This document shows, piece after piece, positions 5,636-14,653 of a DNA stretch of 30,684 bases; the stretch's first letter is position 1; each line of letters begins with the position of its first letter. Source of the DNA: a virus; IMG/VR virus record IMGVR_UViG_3300023174_009219, positions 1-30,684 of that record; one strand, written 5' to 3'. Under the pieces are notes generated by a model. That model saw nothing but the letters and a program-made list of their open reading frames with translations, did not search any database and was not told the DNA's origin. The translations under genes and the position numbers were made by a program.

Positions 5636-7893
5636 GACTGAATGAGCATAAGGTTGGATATCGCAGTCTGTGCAAATGCCGTTGCATCCGTGACACTTTG
5701 TTGTGAAAGGTTTAATGCAAGACTCTGATTGGCAATCTGCGTGCCGGAATACACGGACATTCCTGTGAGCGTGATAGCTGGCGTGTTGGTGATTGAACCA
5801 AGGTGAAGCTCCAGCGTTCCGTTGCCACGGCTATACAAAAACATTCTCCTTACCCTTCCAGCAGTTATTTGTATTGGAACTGAGATTTTATTTGCTACGC
5901 CTCCCGATGTGTAAGCCCCATTACCCACACTTCCAGACAACTCAAAAGTATTTGCCGTTCGATTTGCAACAGTTCTGATGCCGTTTGCCGCAGTATTCCC
6001 TACAACGCCAGTAATCTCTACTAGGTCGCCGTTCTGCAAATTGTGACCATTATTAGTAATCACAATCGGGGTGGCGTTGGTCGCTCCTGAGATATTGACG
6101 TTAGTGGTAGAAATCGTGCGAGCGTAGATGGCCACATCGTATGTTGTTGATGTCGCCTTTGAAATCCTCACGCCAAATCCTGCGTTGTTAATGCCTCCAG
6201 CAACGCCCGATGTGACTGATGCTCCTCCTAAAAACACACGAGAAATGACATCTAGGGCGTTTGTAGGGCCACCACGAATCTCAATGAAGAATCCTAGTGC
6301 GAATGGTTGGGTAAAGTTAATGACCCCTCCTCCTCCAGCGGTCGCATTTGCGGCTCCTATTCCGTTGTCTGGCGAGATAAACTGATAGCCCGTATTAGGC
6401 GTGCTCAGAACTGCCGCAGTCACTCCAGCGGTAGGGGTTGCCCCGTTGCCTACTGCAAAGAAATTCCCGTTGTTTGTGGTACTGCCGCCAGTGCCTAATG
6501 TTTGGTTCCAGTTTACAGTTGCGATATTTGATACATAAGGCCCACCGAAGATCATGCGTTGATCTACCAAGTCCCTCGTCATAATGGACGAGCCAGAAGC
6601 CGCAGTTTGGTTAGGAGCTGTGTTGGCAGAGCCAGAAAGAACTTGATTCTGGGTGAAGGTATTTGCTGTGTTTTTTAAGGGAACGTTCGCTGATAAAAGC
6701 AGATCACTTAGAGTTCCCTCACTTAAACCCGTTGCGGAGGCATTTCCAGCCACCATGATTCTTGAAAAACTATCTCCCGTCGCACTTCCAAAGTATAGTG
6801 CCTGTCCTTGTCGGAGTATGGCATTTGTTCTCAGCACCGACGCTAAAGCCCCTGCGTTAACTGAGGGGAGTTGTAATGTTTTCCCAAGGGTTCCTCCAGT
6901 CTCTATTCCCTCTGTATTAAAATAAACATTGGAGCCAGCGTAAATATCTGTAAAGAATGGCGACGAGCCGGAGTTAACGTTCTGATCGGGAAGGTTTGGC
7001 GGAAGTGGATGTGTATGGTCTGCTCTTGATGCCCAAACACTTGTTCCTTCTGTCCCATTTTCTGTTGCTGGTTGCCCTGTAAGTCTCAACGCAGGAGCTT
7101 TTTCAACAACAGTTCCAGACGGCCATGTAGCTTGCCATGGATATGTCGCATTAGAAAGGGACGTTACTAAGATAGTCTCTACTGGCTCTTCTCCAGAATT
7201 ATCAACAAAGATAATCAACCATGCTGACCCTCTTTTTTCTATTAAGTACCCGTTAACTCCAACAATGTATCGGAAAAGGGAACTCGTGATCTTTGCAAAT
7301 CTTTGCGTTCCCAAACTTGGGATATTGTATAAAGCGTCACTGACGCTATCAGCTAGATATTCTGGATTCGGCTGAAACGCTGGAATCGTCGGTTTGTTGA
7401 GAATCTGAGCTACGCCTGATGCGGCGTTCCAATCGGAGTTGACTTGAGAGGCGGGGATTGTGGGCTTGCTTGAGAGGTCTGCGTAACTGCCCGAAGTCGC
7501 CACAGTTGCCAGAGTTGGGAAATCTGTAATCTGCGACTTTGTATGAGTGTGAGCAGTCGGAGTCCTAGCAGCTGTCGGGTTGTCTGGCGTAAAGCCGAGA
7601 GCGGTCGTGATATTGCCAGAGGTAACGGAAGCATCGGACCCATTCTGACCGGGCACTCCTTGGGGGCCGGGTACTGTGGAAGCTGCACCCGGTGGCCCTT
7701 GGATTCCTTGGGGGCCGGGTATTGTGGAGGCAGCACCCGGTGGCCCTTGGGGGCCGGTTGCCCCAGTTAAGCCAATCCCTGTATCTCCCTTAATTCCTTG
7801 AATCCCCTGCGCTCCGGGCAATCCCGTGGCTCCGACCTTCAGCACGACGGCGGTCTGGACCCGAGGCGTAATAGTGACCTTGATCTCGCTCAT
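5632..7893 (-). CDS. Tail fibre / receptor-binding protein with collagen-like repeats
   Basis: This 753-residue protein is a likely tail fibre. An N-terminal strand segment precedes about 65 residues of Gly-X-Y collagen-like repeats (about 25-85, units such as GPPGAASTIPGPQG). Next come fibre-type spacers (THTKSQITDFPTLATVATSGSY). A long beta-rich body includes, around residues 600-655, a module matching the FCCH-type repeat of phage fibres (NNGHNLQNGDLVEITGVVGN, then ANTFELSG). The C-terminal domain presumably trimerises and binds the receptor. The ATG at 7893 lies 5 nt after the previous stop. The body is more AT-rich and uses different codons from the collagen part, which suggests a transferred receptor-binding module. 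Confidence 0.87.
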   Translation of the reverse strand: MSEIKVTITPRVQTAVVLKVGATGLPGAQGIQGIKGDTGIGLTGATGPQGPPGAASTIPGPQGIQGPPGAASTVPGPQGVPGQNGSDASVTSGNITTALGFTPDNPTAARTPTAHTHTKSQITDFPTLATVATSGSYADLSSKPTIPASQVNSDWNAASGVAQILNKPTIPAFQPNPEYLADSVSDALYNIPSLGTQRFAKITSSLFRYIVGVNGYLIEKRGSAWLIIFVDNSGEEPVETILVTSLSNATYPWQATWPSGTVVEKAPALRLTGQPATENGTEGTSVWASRADHTHPLPPNLPDQNVNSGSSPFFTDIYAGSNVYFNTEGIETGGTLGKTLQLPSVNAGALASVLRTNAILRQGQALYFGSATGDSFSRIMVAGNASATGLSEGTLSDLLLSANVPLKNTANTFTQNQVLSGSANTAPNQTAASGSSIMTRDLVDQRMIFGGPYVSNIATVNWNQTLGTGGSTTNNGNFFAVGNGATPTAGVTAAVLSTPNTGYQFISPDNGIGAANATAGGGGVINFTQPFALGFFIEIRGGPTNALDVISRVFLGGASVTSGVAGGINNAGFGVRISKATSTTYDVAIYARTISTTNVNISGATNATPIVITNNGHNLQNGDLVEITGVVGNTAANGIRTVANRTANTFELSGSVGNGAYTSGGVANKISVPIQITAGRVRRMFLYSRGNGTLELHLGSITNTPAITLTGMSVYSGTQIANQSLALNLSQQSVTDATAFAQTAISNLMLIQS
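7658..7757 (-). repeat. 48-bp direct repeat encoding collagen-like units
   Basis: Near-identical copies begin at 7658 and 7706, and a partial third follows at about 7743. They encode a 16-residue GPPGAAST(I/V)PGPQG unit. Such repeats expand and contract easily. Confidence 0.8.
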
Positions 7894-7898
7894 AGCAC

Positions 7899-8279
7899 TT
7901 AGCGGGAATTCCCGGCGACAACCGAGAGATAGGTGAGAGGCACGAGGTTCAGAGTCCTTCCATTTGCCAGCGTGACGAAGACATCATGCGACCATCCTGA
8001 GTCACAAGCTGTGGCTGGGATCGAGGCCGTCACCGAATCGTCCAGGGAGAATGAGACTTTCCCCTGAGTCGGGGCCGTGAGGGACGGAGTGAAGGTCGCC
8101 AGCACATCGCTCGATGCTGGTGTCCTACGGAGCTGTGCGCGGAAGCTGGCTCCGGTGAGATTAACCGGTGTAGCAGTCGTGGCCGGTGCGACGATCTCCG
8201 AGACCTCAAGGTCATAAGCATAATCCGCGCCCTGAATAATCGGCTGAAAATCGGTGGAAGGGGTCGTGTCGCAGCTCAC
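7899..8279 (-). CDS. Phage tail-associated protein, beta-rich
   Basis: This 126-residue protein lies directly upstream of the tail fibre gene. The pattern FQPIIQGADYAYDLEVSE...PVNLTGASFRAQLRRTP...GKVSFSLDDS resembles a common family of small phage proteins with an immunoglobulin-like or BppU-like N-terminal fold that sit next to fibre genes. The exact role is unknown; an adaptor between tail and fibre is possible. The start is GTG at 8279, supported by TTGACA exactly 13 nt upstream. An overlapping ATG just before it is in another frame. Confidence 0.68.
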   Translation of the reverse strand: MSCDTTPSTDFQPIIQGADYAYDLEVSEIVAPATTATPVNLTGASFRAQLRRTPASSDVLATFTPSLTAPTQGKVSFSLDDSVTASIPATACDSGWSHDVFVTLANGRTLNLVPLTYLSVVAGNSR

Positions 8280-8292
8280 ACATACCCGTTAG

Positions 8293-8298
8293 TGTCAA
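8293..8298 (-). promoter_or_regulatory. TTGACA start-proximal motif (N13)
   Basis: TTGACA on the - strand lies exactly 13 nt before a GTG start. Its spacing and context match the sites at 4837, 17022, 20734, 21085 and 23483. Confidence 0.6.
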
Positions 8299-8311
8299 AA
8301 GAGAGAACTCC

Positions 8312-8343
8312 CGCAGAGGCGCAGAGGCTCAGAGGCGCAGAGG
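8312..8343 (+). repeat. CGCAGAGG tandem repeat, four copies
   Basis: There are four 8-bp units, the third reading CTCAGAGG. The rest of this gap (8344-8450) holds further simple repeats of CTATCTCCAAT type at about 8392-8438. An open frame across here on the + strand consists of repeat sequence and is not called. Confidence 0.78.
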
Positions 8344-8450
8344 AGGGGAAGAATGGAAGATGGGATATGAAAGATGGAAGATCGGTTCAACCCTATCTCC
8401 AATCTCCAATCTCCTATCTCCAATCTCCTATCTCCCTCGACTTTAGCCCC

Positions 8451-8789
8451 TCACCATTTCCCCTCCGGGCATTTGCTAGTCGCCATTCTCAACTTTGCCT
8501 GAGTGCTACAGCCGCATTTCTGGCATGAGCCTGTCCCTGCAAATCCTGACTCATTCCAGAATTCGCAGCCCTTGCAGATTGCCATGCGGGTTTCTAGTTG
8601 CTCGGGTGTGGCGATGGCAAATCCCCCAACTGCCCAATCCCCCAGCGACCCCGCAAGATTTGCCCCCATCTGAAAGATGTCTGGGTAGGGAGTGGGAGGG
8701 ATCATCGCCTGAGTCGGCACAGGGGCCGCAGAGAACCCTTCCGAGAAGGTGGGGGTGATGGCTGGGGAGAGATTGCTAGGCTTGTTCAT
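8451..8789 (-). CDS. Phage zinc-binding protein with Cys cluster
   Basis: This 112-residue protein has a Pro/Ala-rich N-terminal half and a compact C-terminal cysteine module: ICKGCEFW, then GSCQKCGCS, then TSKCPEGKW. This C-x2-C ... C-x2-C-x-C ... CPxxxW layout is a known small phage zinc-knuckle type, often encoded near tail fibre genes. The function is not known. The middle segment (FQMGANLAGSLGDWAVGGFAIAT) is mildly hydrophobic. The start is the ATG at 8789, 13 nt after the stop of the large 653-residue gene. Confidence 0.75.
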   Translation of the reverse strand: MNKPSNLSPAITPTFSEGFSAAPVPTQAMIPPTPYPDIFQMGANLAGSLGDWAVGGFAIATPEQLETRMAICKGCEFWNESGFAGTGSCQKCGCSTQAKLRMATSKCPEGKW

Positions 8790-8802
8790 GGCTTTCGTAG
8801 AG

Positions 8803-10764
8803 TTAAAGTTGCACCTCGGTCGAGGCCGCCATGTTCGTGATGCATCGGGTTACGTGTAGATCATTGGGCAGAGTTGCTGATTCTGTGAGGCTAAAGGGGC
8901 CTCTCACATAGTTGAACTTCGTTCTATTCTCTGCCATCACGGAACGAGTTGGGCAGTTGGGATTAGACGAGTCATTCGTCACAACAAACCAATGAATAAA
9001 TGTTTTGTAGTTAGTAGGTGAGGTTGGCTCTGATACAGTGGGGACAGTTACAGAGACATTGAAATTCGCAGTCAGGGATTGTGATTCTGCATCGTTACCA
9101 TCTGCGCTCTCTGTCTTATATGCGCAGAGGCCACCATTAGATTCCCAAGTAGTTGTGGTGGAGTTTTCTGGCGTTAGGGTGTCAGCCATATCTCCACTCC
9201 ATGTCATGTTAAATGAGTAATTAGTGCTATAACTGAACGCCCCTGTTTCCGTATCATCATATTGGATTCTATTCCATGAGACGGAGGTTTCTATTCCCAC
9301 TGTAGAGCTAATGCTAGAGCCTGAGATGCTTCGTTGCTCAGTGGTCGTTGTTGTTGTGGTAACAGGAGGCCCGCCCTCGTAAGTGGGAGCAGTGCTAGTA
9401 GTAGTAGTAGTCCTGTCGCAAAGGGCAGTGCTTGTTGGGACATTATAAGGCTCTTCAGTAGTGAAAGGCCCATAAGTGGTTGTTTCCCCTTGGAAGGTAT
9501 CTACAGTTGTGGTGATGGTGGTTAATGTTCCATCTGCCGCAAGTGCCTTAGTTGTAGTCCCAACTGAGTTTGATATGTGATTTTGATCAGTACGAAACAT
9601 GACGTTCGTAACAGATGATCCAGACCCCCCATAAACAGCGGTCTGCCCGTCAATAGATTCGGTTATAGTTGAAGTAAAATTCTCGTTTGCGTTTAAATCG
9701 TAAGTGATCCCCTCCCAGTCATTGTAATAAGGGTAAACGTGTCTAAACTCACTAGATCCCGATGCACTATAACTATAGCTACTAACAGTAGTCAGAACGG
9801 CGTAACGCTTGCAGTCTGGGGCTATGAATCCAGCGAAGGGAGCGTCTGCATTTCGCACCTTGCTCACTCTCTGGCCTGTTGTCACTGGCGTAACAATTGA
9901 TGGGAAGTTGGAAGAACTTGGCGAACCAGCAAAAGTCAACTCAAGAGTTCTCACGCCAATCGAACTCGGAGCAGAGATAGTCACGCTTTCGCCAGCATCA
10001 TACTCAGTCTCACTCTCTAGTGTCTTTGGCCCTCCCTCTTGCGGCGTGAAATAGACCTTAACTGTGGTCGTTCCAAGAAACTCTAATAACAACTCACTCT
10101 TCGTCACCGAGTAGTCGCTTTTATAAAAAAGAGTGCTTAAGATGCTACAAGGGGATACAGCATCCCAGCTAACAGCGGTATTTCCGCCGGTTCCAGCAAT
10201 GATCTGAGCATCACTATCCCATGCTGGAAATTTCATAACATCATCCAGAGGATTCCCTGCCATTATAGAGTCTACATTGGACTCAACATTATTGATTGTG
10301 TATGGCTGACTTAGCGAGATGGAAACTGTTTTATCACCTCCTGCTGATATGTCCGTACATCCCTCATACTCAGGCGGAGGATCTAAAGGCCCACAATTTG
10401 TGGTCTGTGAGGTGGGACTACACGTGAAGCTCTCATTCGACCCATTGACGCAACCACAGCCGACCGACACATCCCCAGAAACGCACTGCAATCCCGTGAA
10501 GGGATCAATGGTATAGGTAGTCGTTGTAGATTTCTGTATAGGAGTGACACAGCCCACCTGGGCAGAACTGCAATTCACCCGATACTGAAGATAGCGGGTG
10601 ATCGGAGTATTCGGAGCGGGAGCCGGGGTGTTAGGACAGGTGAAAGGCGAGAAGCCGACAAGATTGAGCGTTGCGCTTTTCCGCTTCACCTTTACCAAAA
10701 AAGCGGAACACAAAAGCGTGGGGCAGCATTCCCCCCCGCAGGAGTTTTTTATATACGTTCCCAT
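8803..10764 (-). CDS. Large Thr/Ser-rich virion protein, unknown
   Basis: This 653-residue protein lies where a tail tip or central fibre component is expected, between the tape measure and the fibre. The N-terminus is Cys-rich (KNSCGGECCPTLLC, then pairs such as VGCGCVNG). The rest is strongly Thr/Ser-rich, with runs such as TTTTTSTAPTY and VTTTTTTTE and many predicted beta strands. I do not recognise a hub or baseplate domain. The ATG at 10764 has one of the few good SD sequences in the window (AGGAGAG, 6 nt before the start), which suggests high expression. The paired cysteines could form disulphides in the mature particle. Confidence 0.7.
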   Translation of the reverse strand: MGTYIKNSCGGECCPTLLCSAFLVKVKRKSATLNLVGFSPFTCPNTPAPAPNTPITRYLQYRVNCSSAQVGCVTPIQKSTTTTYTIDPFTGLQCVSGDVSVGCGCVNGSNESFTCSPTSQTTNCGPLDPPPEYEGCTDISAGGDKTVSISLSQPYTINNVESNVDSIMAGNPLDDVMKFPAWDSDAQIIAGTGGNTAVSWDAVSPCSILSTLFYKSDYSVTKSELLLEFLGTTTVKVYFTPQEGGPKTLESETEYDAGESVTISAPSSIGVRTLELTFAGSPSSSNFPSIVTPVTTGQRVSKVRNADAPFAGFIAPDCKRYAVLTTVSSYSYSASGSSEFRHVYPYYNDWEGITYDLNANENFTSTITESIDGQTAVYGGSGSSVTNVMFRTDQNHISNSVGTTTKALAADGTLTTITTTVDTFQGETTTYGPFTTEEPYNVPTSTALCDRTTTTTSTAPTYEGGPPVTTTTTTTEQRSISGSSISSTVGIETSVSWNRIQYDDTETGAFSYSTNYSFNMTWSGDMADTLTPENSTTTTWESNGGLCAYKTESADGNDAESQSLTANFNVSVTVPTVSEPTSPTNYKTFIHWFVVTNDSSNPNCPTRSVMAENRTKFNYVRGPFSLTESATLPNDLHVTRCITNMAASTEVQL

Positions 10765-10781
10765 GATCTCTCTCCTGGCGG

Positions 10782-11051
10782 CTAATAAGGTTCTGTCCCT
10801 AGTACCATCATCTGCTTAGCCACTCCATCCACACAGATGCCGATCTCGATCCATCGGACAGGGCGGTTGGATGCCGTGAAATCTAGCATGCTTCCCTTAT
10901 CGGTCTTATCCACTTTGTAGATGCCGAGCTTGTCGGGCAAAAGCTCAAGCATTCCGAAATTATCATCAAGGTCTTTTGCCTTAATGACGGATGGAGGCGA
11001 CTTTCCATCACCTTTCTTTCCTAAATAATCGCGAAACTTAATGAGGTTCAC
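10782..11051 (-). CDS. Small hypothetical tail-region protein
   Basis: This 89-residue protein, read from GTG at 11051, has no recognised domain. It has a basic N-terminus (MNLIKFRDYLGKKGDGKSPP) and a strand-rich C-terminus (NRPVRWIEIGICVDGVAKQMMVLG). It lies 6 nt after the stop of the 200-residue gene and 17 nt before the large Thr-rich gene, so it is probably in the same transcript. A virion or assembly role is inferred from position. Confidence 0.6.
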   Translation of the reverse strand: MNLIKFRDYLGKKGDGKSPPSVIKAKDLDDNFGMLELLPDKLGIYKVDKTDKGSMLDFTASNRPVRWIEIGICVDGVAKQMMVLGTEPY

Positions 11052-11057
11052 GATATT

Positions 11058-11660
11058 TTATCCAGTGATCGTTTTGGTTCCGGTTGCCTCGATCACATAA
11101 TATATTCCGACTCTTGTGCTCGTAAGACCTGTCAGTAGCCATGATTCTGACACTGATGGGGCCGCTCCTGGAGTACCATCTACATAGGACTCAAGAATTC
11201 TGACAGAATAGCCGCTCGATGGCGTAGTAGGGACAACGCCTCCTTGACTAGAAATAAAATAACTCGTGACAGTGGGCGCAGCGTATCTACCGGTATATTG
11301 TGTTGTCGTGATGTTCGGTGCTGTCCCGTTTTTTACGCTCTTGGAATAAGAGAGGATAGAGGTTCCATAAAGCGTCTTATATACTTGTTTACTCACTCCA
11401 ATATAGTTGACGGAATAGGTGGTGATGCCATTTGCCCTGGACTTGGTAGAGGAATTGCAAATCAGGTTGCTAACTCCGGTTGGAAGGGTGTAGCCAAAAA
11501 CCGCTGAGTCAATAGTTAGAGCCGCATCTGCCGTGCTTTCGTAGCTGGTAGCGCAAGCATACTCTCTCGAGAGGGTCGCAATACCCTCATCATTCATCAA
11601 GAGAGTACCAGATTTGGTCAGGATAAGTTCGGATGTTGATCCTTGGAGAGTGACAGCCAT
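11058..11660 (-). CDS. Hypothetical virion protein after tape measure
   Basis: This 200-residue protein is rich in Thr, Ser, Tyr and Gly, with little charge and a beta-strand pattern throughout. That is usual for distal tail or tail-tip proteins. It follows the tape measure gene, where distal tail genes are normally found. No specific family was recognised. The ATG at 11660 follows a short repeat-bearing gap and has no SD. Confidence 0.62.
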   Translation of the reverse strand: MAVTLQGSTSELILTKSGTLLMNDEGIATLSREYACATSYESTADAALTIDSAVFGYTLPTGVSNLICNSSTKSRANGITTYSVNYIGVSKQVYKTLYGTSILSYSKSVKNGTAPNITTTQYTGRYAAPTVTSYFISSQGGVVPTTPSSGYSVRILESYVDGTPGAAPSVSESWLLTGLTSTRVGIYYVIEATGTKTITG

Positions 11661-11677
11661 AAGAAGTGAGGCGCGAG

Positions 11678-11703
11678 GTGTTAGGCTAGGAGCTAGGCTA
11701 GGA
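11678..11703 (+). repeat. GCTAGG-type short repeat at tape measure stop
   Basis: GTTAGGCTAGGAGCTAGGC-like repeats fill the gap and run into the stop codon of the tape measure gene. They belong to the same class of simple junction repeats seen at 13717-13756. Confidence 0.6.
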
Positions 11704-13705
11704 CTTGGATCGGAAGGGATCTGTAAAGTAGGTCATAGATGTCTTTGGCAGCTTTGGCTAAAGCCCCCATGTCATTTTGAGGGTCTTTCTTATGATCCTG
11801 ACCCTTGTTGTCATAGCCGGGGACAGTCTTCGGATCTCCCCCCCCTTTCTTCTTCTGCACGAGTGCTTCAAAATCCGCTGCGGCTTTATCCCTCAAATCC
11901 GCAGGATTCCCACCAATGTCCTGCTGGTACTTGCGGAAAAGGTCATCAATGGCTTGCGCTTTGGATGCGTTTTCCATCCCTCCCGTGTAGTGGGAAAGGT
12001 CTTTCTGCACCGATTCATTTGCCCTCGTATCCATGCGGATTGCAATTTGGTCATCCGTCATGCGTCCGCCAGTAGTCGAATAATTGTAATCGTTCTGATG
12101 CAAGAGGCTCTGCATTGCCGACTTCAAGGGGTCGGCGCTCCGTCCTGATCCCATAGACTCACGCGAAGATCGGCTCGCCCTCGATGCGGCCTTGCGATCT
12201 GAGGCACTGGCAACCGGGCCAATGTCACCAGCTCCGATCTTCAGCCCGGAGAGGGCCGCAAGGCCCGAGGACTCGGTGTTCCCTGCGGCAAATTCCTTAA
12301 AACTACCCGTCGCGCCAGCAAATTTATCTGCCATGCTGCTGGTCGCCTTGTCCCATGCGTTCGCCTCGGCGGTGATGGCCCTGGCATGGTCAAGACTCTC
12401 CTGCATCTTGGATCGAATGACAGCCCCGGACTCGGCAGCAATATCTAAATACTCATTCACTTTCTGGCTGCTCCCCTCGGCATCCATGAAGTCATACTTC
12501 GATAGCTCTGTCTTCTCGCGAGCTTCAGAGAATGCCCGCGCCACTCCCTCAGCATTCACCGCAAGGTTGTTCTCAAATATCTGTCCCGCTGCCTCGGCAT
12601 CAGATCGAAGGGAGGCGGCGGCCTCTCTCATGGGTGCTGCCCACTTCTCCGGGAGCAGTCCTGAGATGTTCTCTAGCCCCGAGGCGATCAGATTGAGCAT
12701 TCCTTGCACCGCCAGCGCAAAGGCCCCCTCAAGTCCCCTGCCGATGTATCCGATGATGCCGTCCTTGGCTAGTGACTGAAAGAAGTTCACACCGAACTCA
12801 AAGGCGTACACAAGTCCTGAGTCCAAGGCATTGACCGCTCTCTTAAATGCCAGGATCAATGACTCACCAAAGGCCAAGAAGAGATTGCCGGGATTCGTAA
12901 AGACGGAGAGGGCAATATCGACTCCGCGAGAAAGTGCCTCAGAGAAAGATTTCCCAAATCCGGTAGCGTCCACGCTCTTGAAATAATCGACCAGCGTCGT
13001 CATCGCCGGAATGGACTCATCGAGAAGGCCAGCCGTGAACTCCACCAGCTTGCCACCGATGGCCCCAATGCCATCGCCAATAGCATCAAAGGATCTTGCG
13101 TTCTTCTCCATCTCCTCTGCAAAGCTCCCGACCTCAGAAGATGCCTGAGAGACCTGACCATCGAAGTCTGCAAAGAGGGCAAGCGTCTTGCCTCCCGACT
13201 TCCCGAAAATCTCCATCGCAGCCCCGGCTCGCTCGGTAGGGTCTTGGATCTTGGCGATGGCCTTCGCTATTGTCTCGAACTGCTGGTCAGGAGTCATGGC
13301 CTCGAGGTCAGAGACCTTCAGTCCAAGGCGACCGATCTTGTCGGCGGCGGCAGACCCCTCATCACCGGCGGCTACTAGGGTCTTCTGCATCTTGTTGATA
13401 ACAGTCCCAAGATCCTCGGCGTGCATTCCGTTATTCTCAAAAGCCCTCCCAAGGATGACGAGCTTCCCAGTGGCGATGCCGGTCTGATCGGAGAAATCGG
13501 CAAGTTGGCCTCCCTTATCCATCACTCCATTAAAGGCTCCGACCGCAGCCGAGATGGAAACATACCCGGCGGCTAGCCCAGCGAGCTTGCCAGCGATACT
13601 CCCGAAGGTCTCACCCATCGCGTGACCCGCCTTCCCGACTTCGGAAAATGCGCCCAAAACGACATCCTTGCCGGTTACGCCTAAACTGACTGATACATCG
13701 CTCAT
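11693..13705 (-). CDS. Tail tape measure protein
   Basis: This 670-residue protein is among the longest in the window. It sets tail length and fills the tail tube. The N-terminal region is Ala/Gly-rich and helical (GKDVVLGAFSEVGKAGHAM, AAGYVSISAAVGAFNGVMDKG). A TMP-type core follows (SDQTGIATGKLVILGRAFENN and PDQQFETIAKAIAKIQDP, then AGAAMEIFGKSGGKTLALF), as in many phage tape measure proteins. Hydrophobic helices lie about 270-350 (FLAFGESLILAFKRAVNALD), and a charged helical C-terminus follows. It follows the tail chaperone pair, as in lambda-like tails. The ATG at 13705 follows an 8-bp tandem repeat array. Confidence 0.9.
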   Translation of the reverse strand: MSDVSVSLGVTGKDVVLGAFSEVGKAGHAMGETFGSIAGKLAGLAAGYVSISAAVGAFNGVMDKGGQLADFSDQTGIATGKLVILGRAFENNGMHAEDLGTVINKMQKTLVAAGDEGSAAADKIGRLGLKVSDLEAMTPDQQFETIAKAIAKIQDPTERAGAAMEIFGKSGGKTLALFADFDGQVSQASSEVGSFAEEMEKNARSFDAIGDGIGAIGGKLVEFTAGLLDESIPAMTTLVDYFKSVDATGFGKSFSEALSRGVDIALSVFTNPGNLFLAFGESLILAFKRAVNALDSGLVYAFEFGVNFFQSLAKDGIIGYIGRGLEGAFALAVQGMLNLIASGLENISGLLPEKWAAPMREAAASLRSDAEAAGQIFENNLAVNAEGVARAFSEAREKTELSKYDFMDAEGSSQKVNEYLDIAAESGAVIRSKMQESLDHARAITAEANAWDKATSSMADKFAGATGSFKEFAAGNTESSGLAALSGLKIGAGDIGPVASASDRKAASRASRSSRESMGSGRSADPLKSAMQSLLHQNDYNYSTTGGRMTDDQIAIRMDTRANESVQKDLSHYTGGMENASKAQAIDDLFRKYQQDIGGNPADLRDKAAADFEALVQKKKGGGDPKTVPGYDNKGQDHKKDPQNDMGALAKAAKDIYDLLYRSLPIQVLA

Positions 13706-13716
13706 GGGGAAGGAAG

Positions 13717-13756
13717 GCTGTTGGGCTGTTGGGCTGTTAGGCTGTTAGGCTGTTAG
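13717..13756 (+). repeat. Five tandem 8-bp GCTGTTRG units
   Basis: GCTGTTGG occurs twice and GCTGTTAG three times without a break. The array lies just upstream of the tape measure start and makes up much of the 107-bp gap 13706-13812. Confidence 0.85.
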
Positions 13757-13812
13757 GTTGAAGACTGAAGGGAAACGGGCTATGCATATCAGAAGGCGCG
13801 GAGTCAAAAGCG

Positions 13813-14652
13813 TTATGCCGTTTGCTCTGCGGCCTTCTTAAGAGCGAACCGGATTTCCCTATCCATCGAGGTGACGAACTTCTCGCGGCTGATACGGATG
13901 GCCTCCTTGTGTTCTGTCGGGCGGAGTGCCTTGTCCTGCCAAGGCAACTTTGCAGTAAGCGTAATATGCGGAGCCATTGAATCTGATTTGTCCATGACTG
14001 CTGATGGAACATTAGATACGTGCCGCTTGACCCATGCAGGAAGACCGGAGAGTGCATCCTTGACGTCGGCATTCACCTTCTCCGCAGCAGAAGCCCATGC
14101 CGCTTTTGTCAGGCCAACAAGATCTTGCTTGGCTGCGATGAAATCCTTTAATTCTGAAGAGGGCATGACGATATTGCGACCCTGCCATCCCTTGCGAACC
14201 CGTCCGTAATTATTCCGAGTGGATTTGTAGAGAGAAGTATCAACCCTACCAACCACTAGCTTTGAGAATCCACCGGCAGCCGACAAGATGGCCGAGAGCT
14301 TGGACTGATTCGATGCCTTGATTGCTGAAAGAATTGCTTCTTTGAGCTTGGGATTTCTGGTGACGTATTTTCCCACTTGATCGCTAAAGCTGACAACCGA
14401 GGAAGGGTGCTTCAGCTTGATTGGCGTTACTGGGGTAAATACTCGAAGGATGTCGTTCTGAACCGCCTTCTCTCCGAGCTTCCTTGCTGCAATGTCTTTC
14501 CCATAGGGAGGCGCGGAATAGGCAAGATTCACAGCAAGCAAGCGAGCACCTCTCCGCATCGTTCCTGTGATCTCCTTGCCGGTCACCTCCTCTAGCCGCT
14601 TCATTTTCTTGAGAAGCTGCACGTTATCAATCTGAACTTTAGGAGTTGCCAT
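13813..14652 (-). CDS. Hypothetical tail protein between chaperone and tape measure
   Basis: This 279-residue basic protein lies between the chaperone frameshift frame and the tape measure. It has an N-terminal helix pair (VQLLKKMKRLEEVTGKEITG, RRGARLLAVNLAYSAPPYG) of the sort seen in HK97 gp10-like proteins. The Lys/Arg-rich body ends in a helix (EIRFALKKAAEQTA). I cannot assign a family with confidence. The ATG at 14652 is 1 nt after the chaperone stop. TTGACA ends 15 nt upstream, inside the chaperone frame. Seven codons further upstream in frame are possible but would overlap that gene. Confidence 0.65.
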   Translation of the reverse strand: MATPKVQIDNVQLLKKMKRLEEVTGKEITGTMRRGARLLAVNLAYSAPPYGKDIAARKLGEKAVQNDILRVFTPVTPIKLKHPSSVVSFSDQVGKYVTRNPKLKEAILSAIKASNQSKLSAILSAAGGFSKLVVGRVDTSLYKSTRNNYGRVRKGWQGRNIVMPSSELKDFIAAKQDLVGLTKAAWASAAEKVNADVKDALSGLPAWVKRHVSNVPSAVMDKSDSMAPHITLTAKLPWQDKALRPTEHKEAIRISREKFVTSMDREIRFALKKAAEQTA

Positions 14653-14653
14653 C

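Noticed and set aside
7658-7757. Mobile element repeat
   Set aside because: The 48-bp units encode in-frame Gly-X-Y collagen repeats, so they belong to the fibre gene.
8292-8528. 78-residue + strand open frame in the gap before 8451
   Set aside because: It is made almost entirely of CGCAGAGG and CTATCTCCAAT repeats and runs antisense into a real gene.
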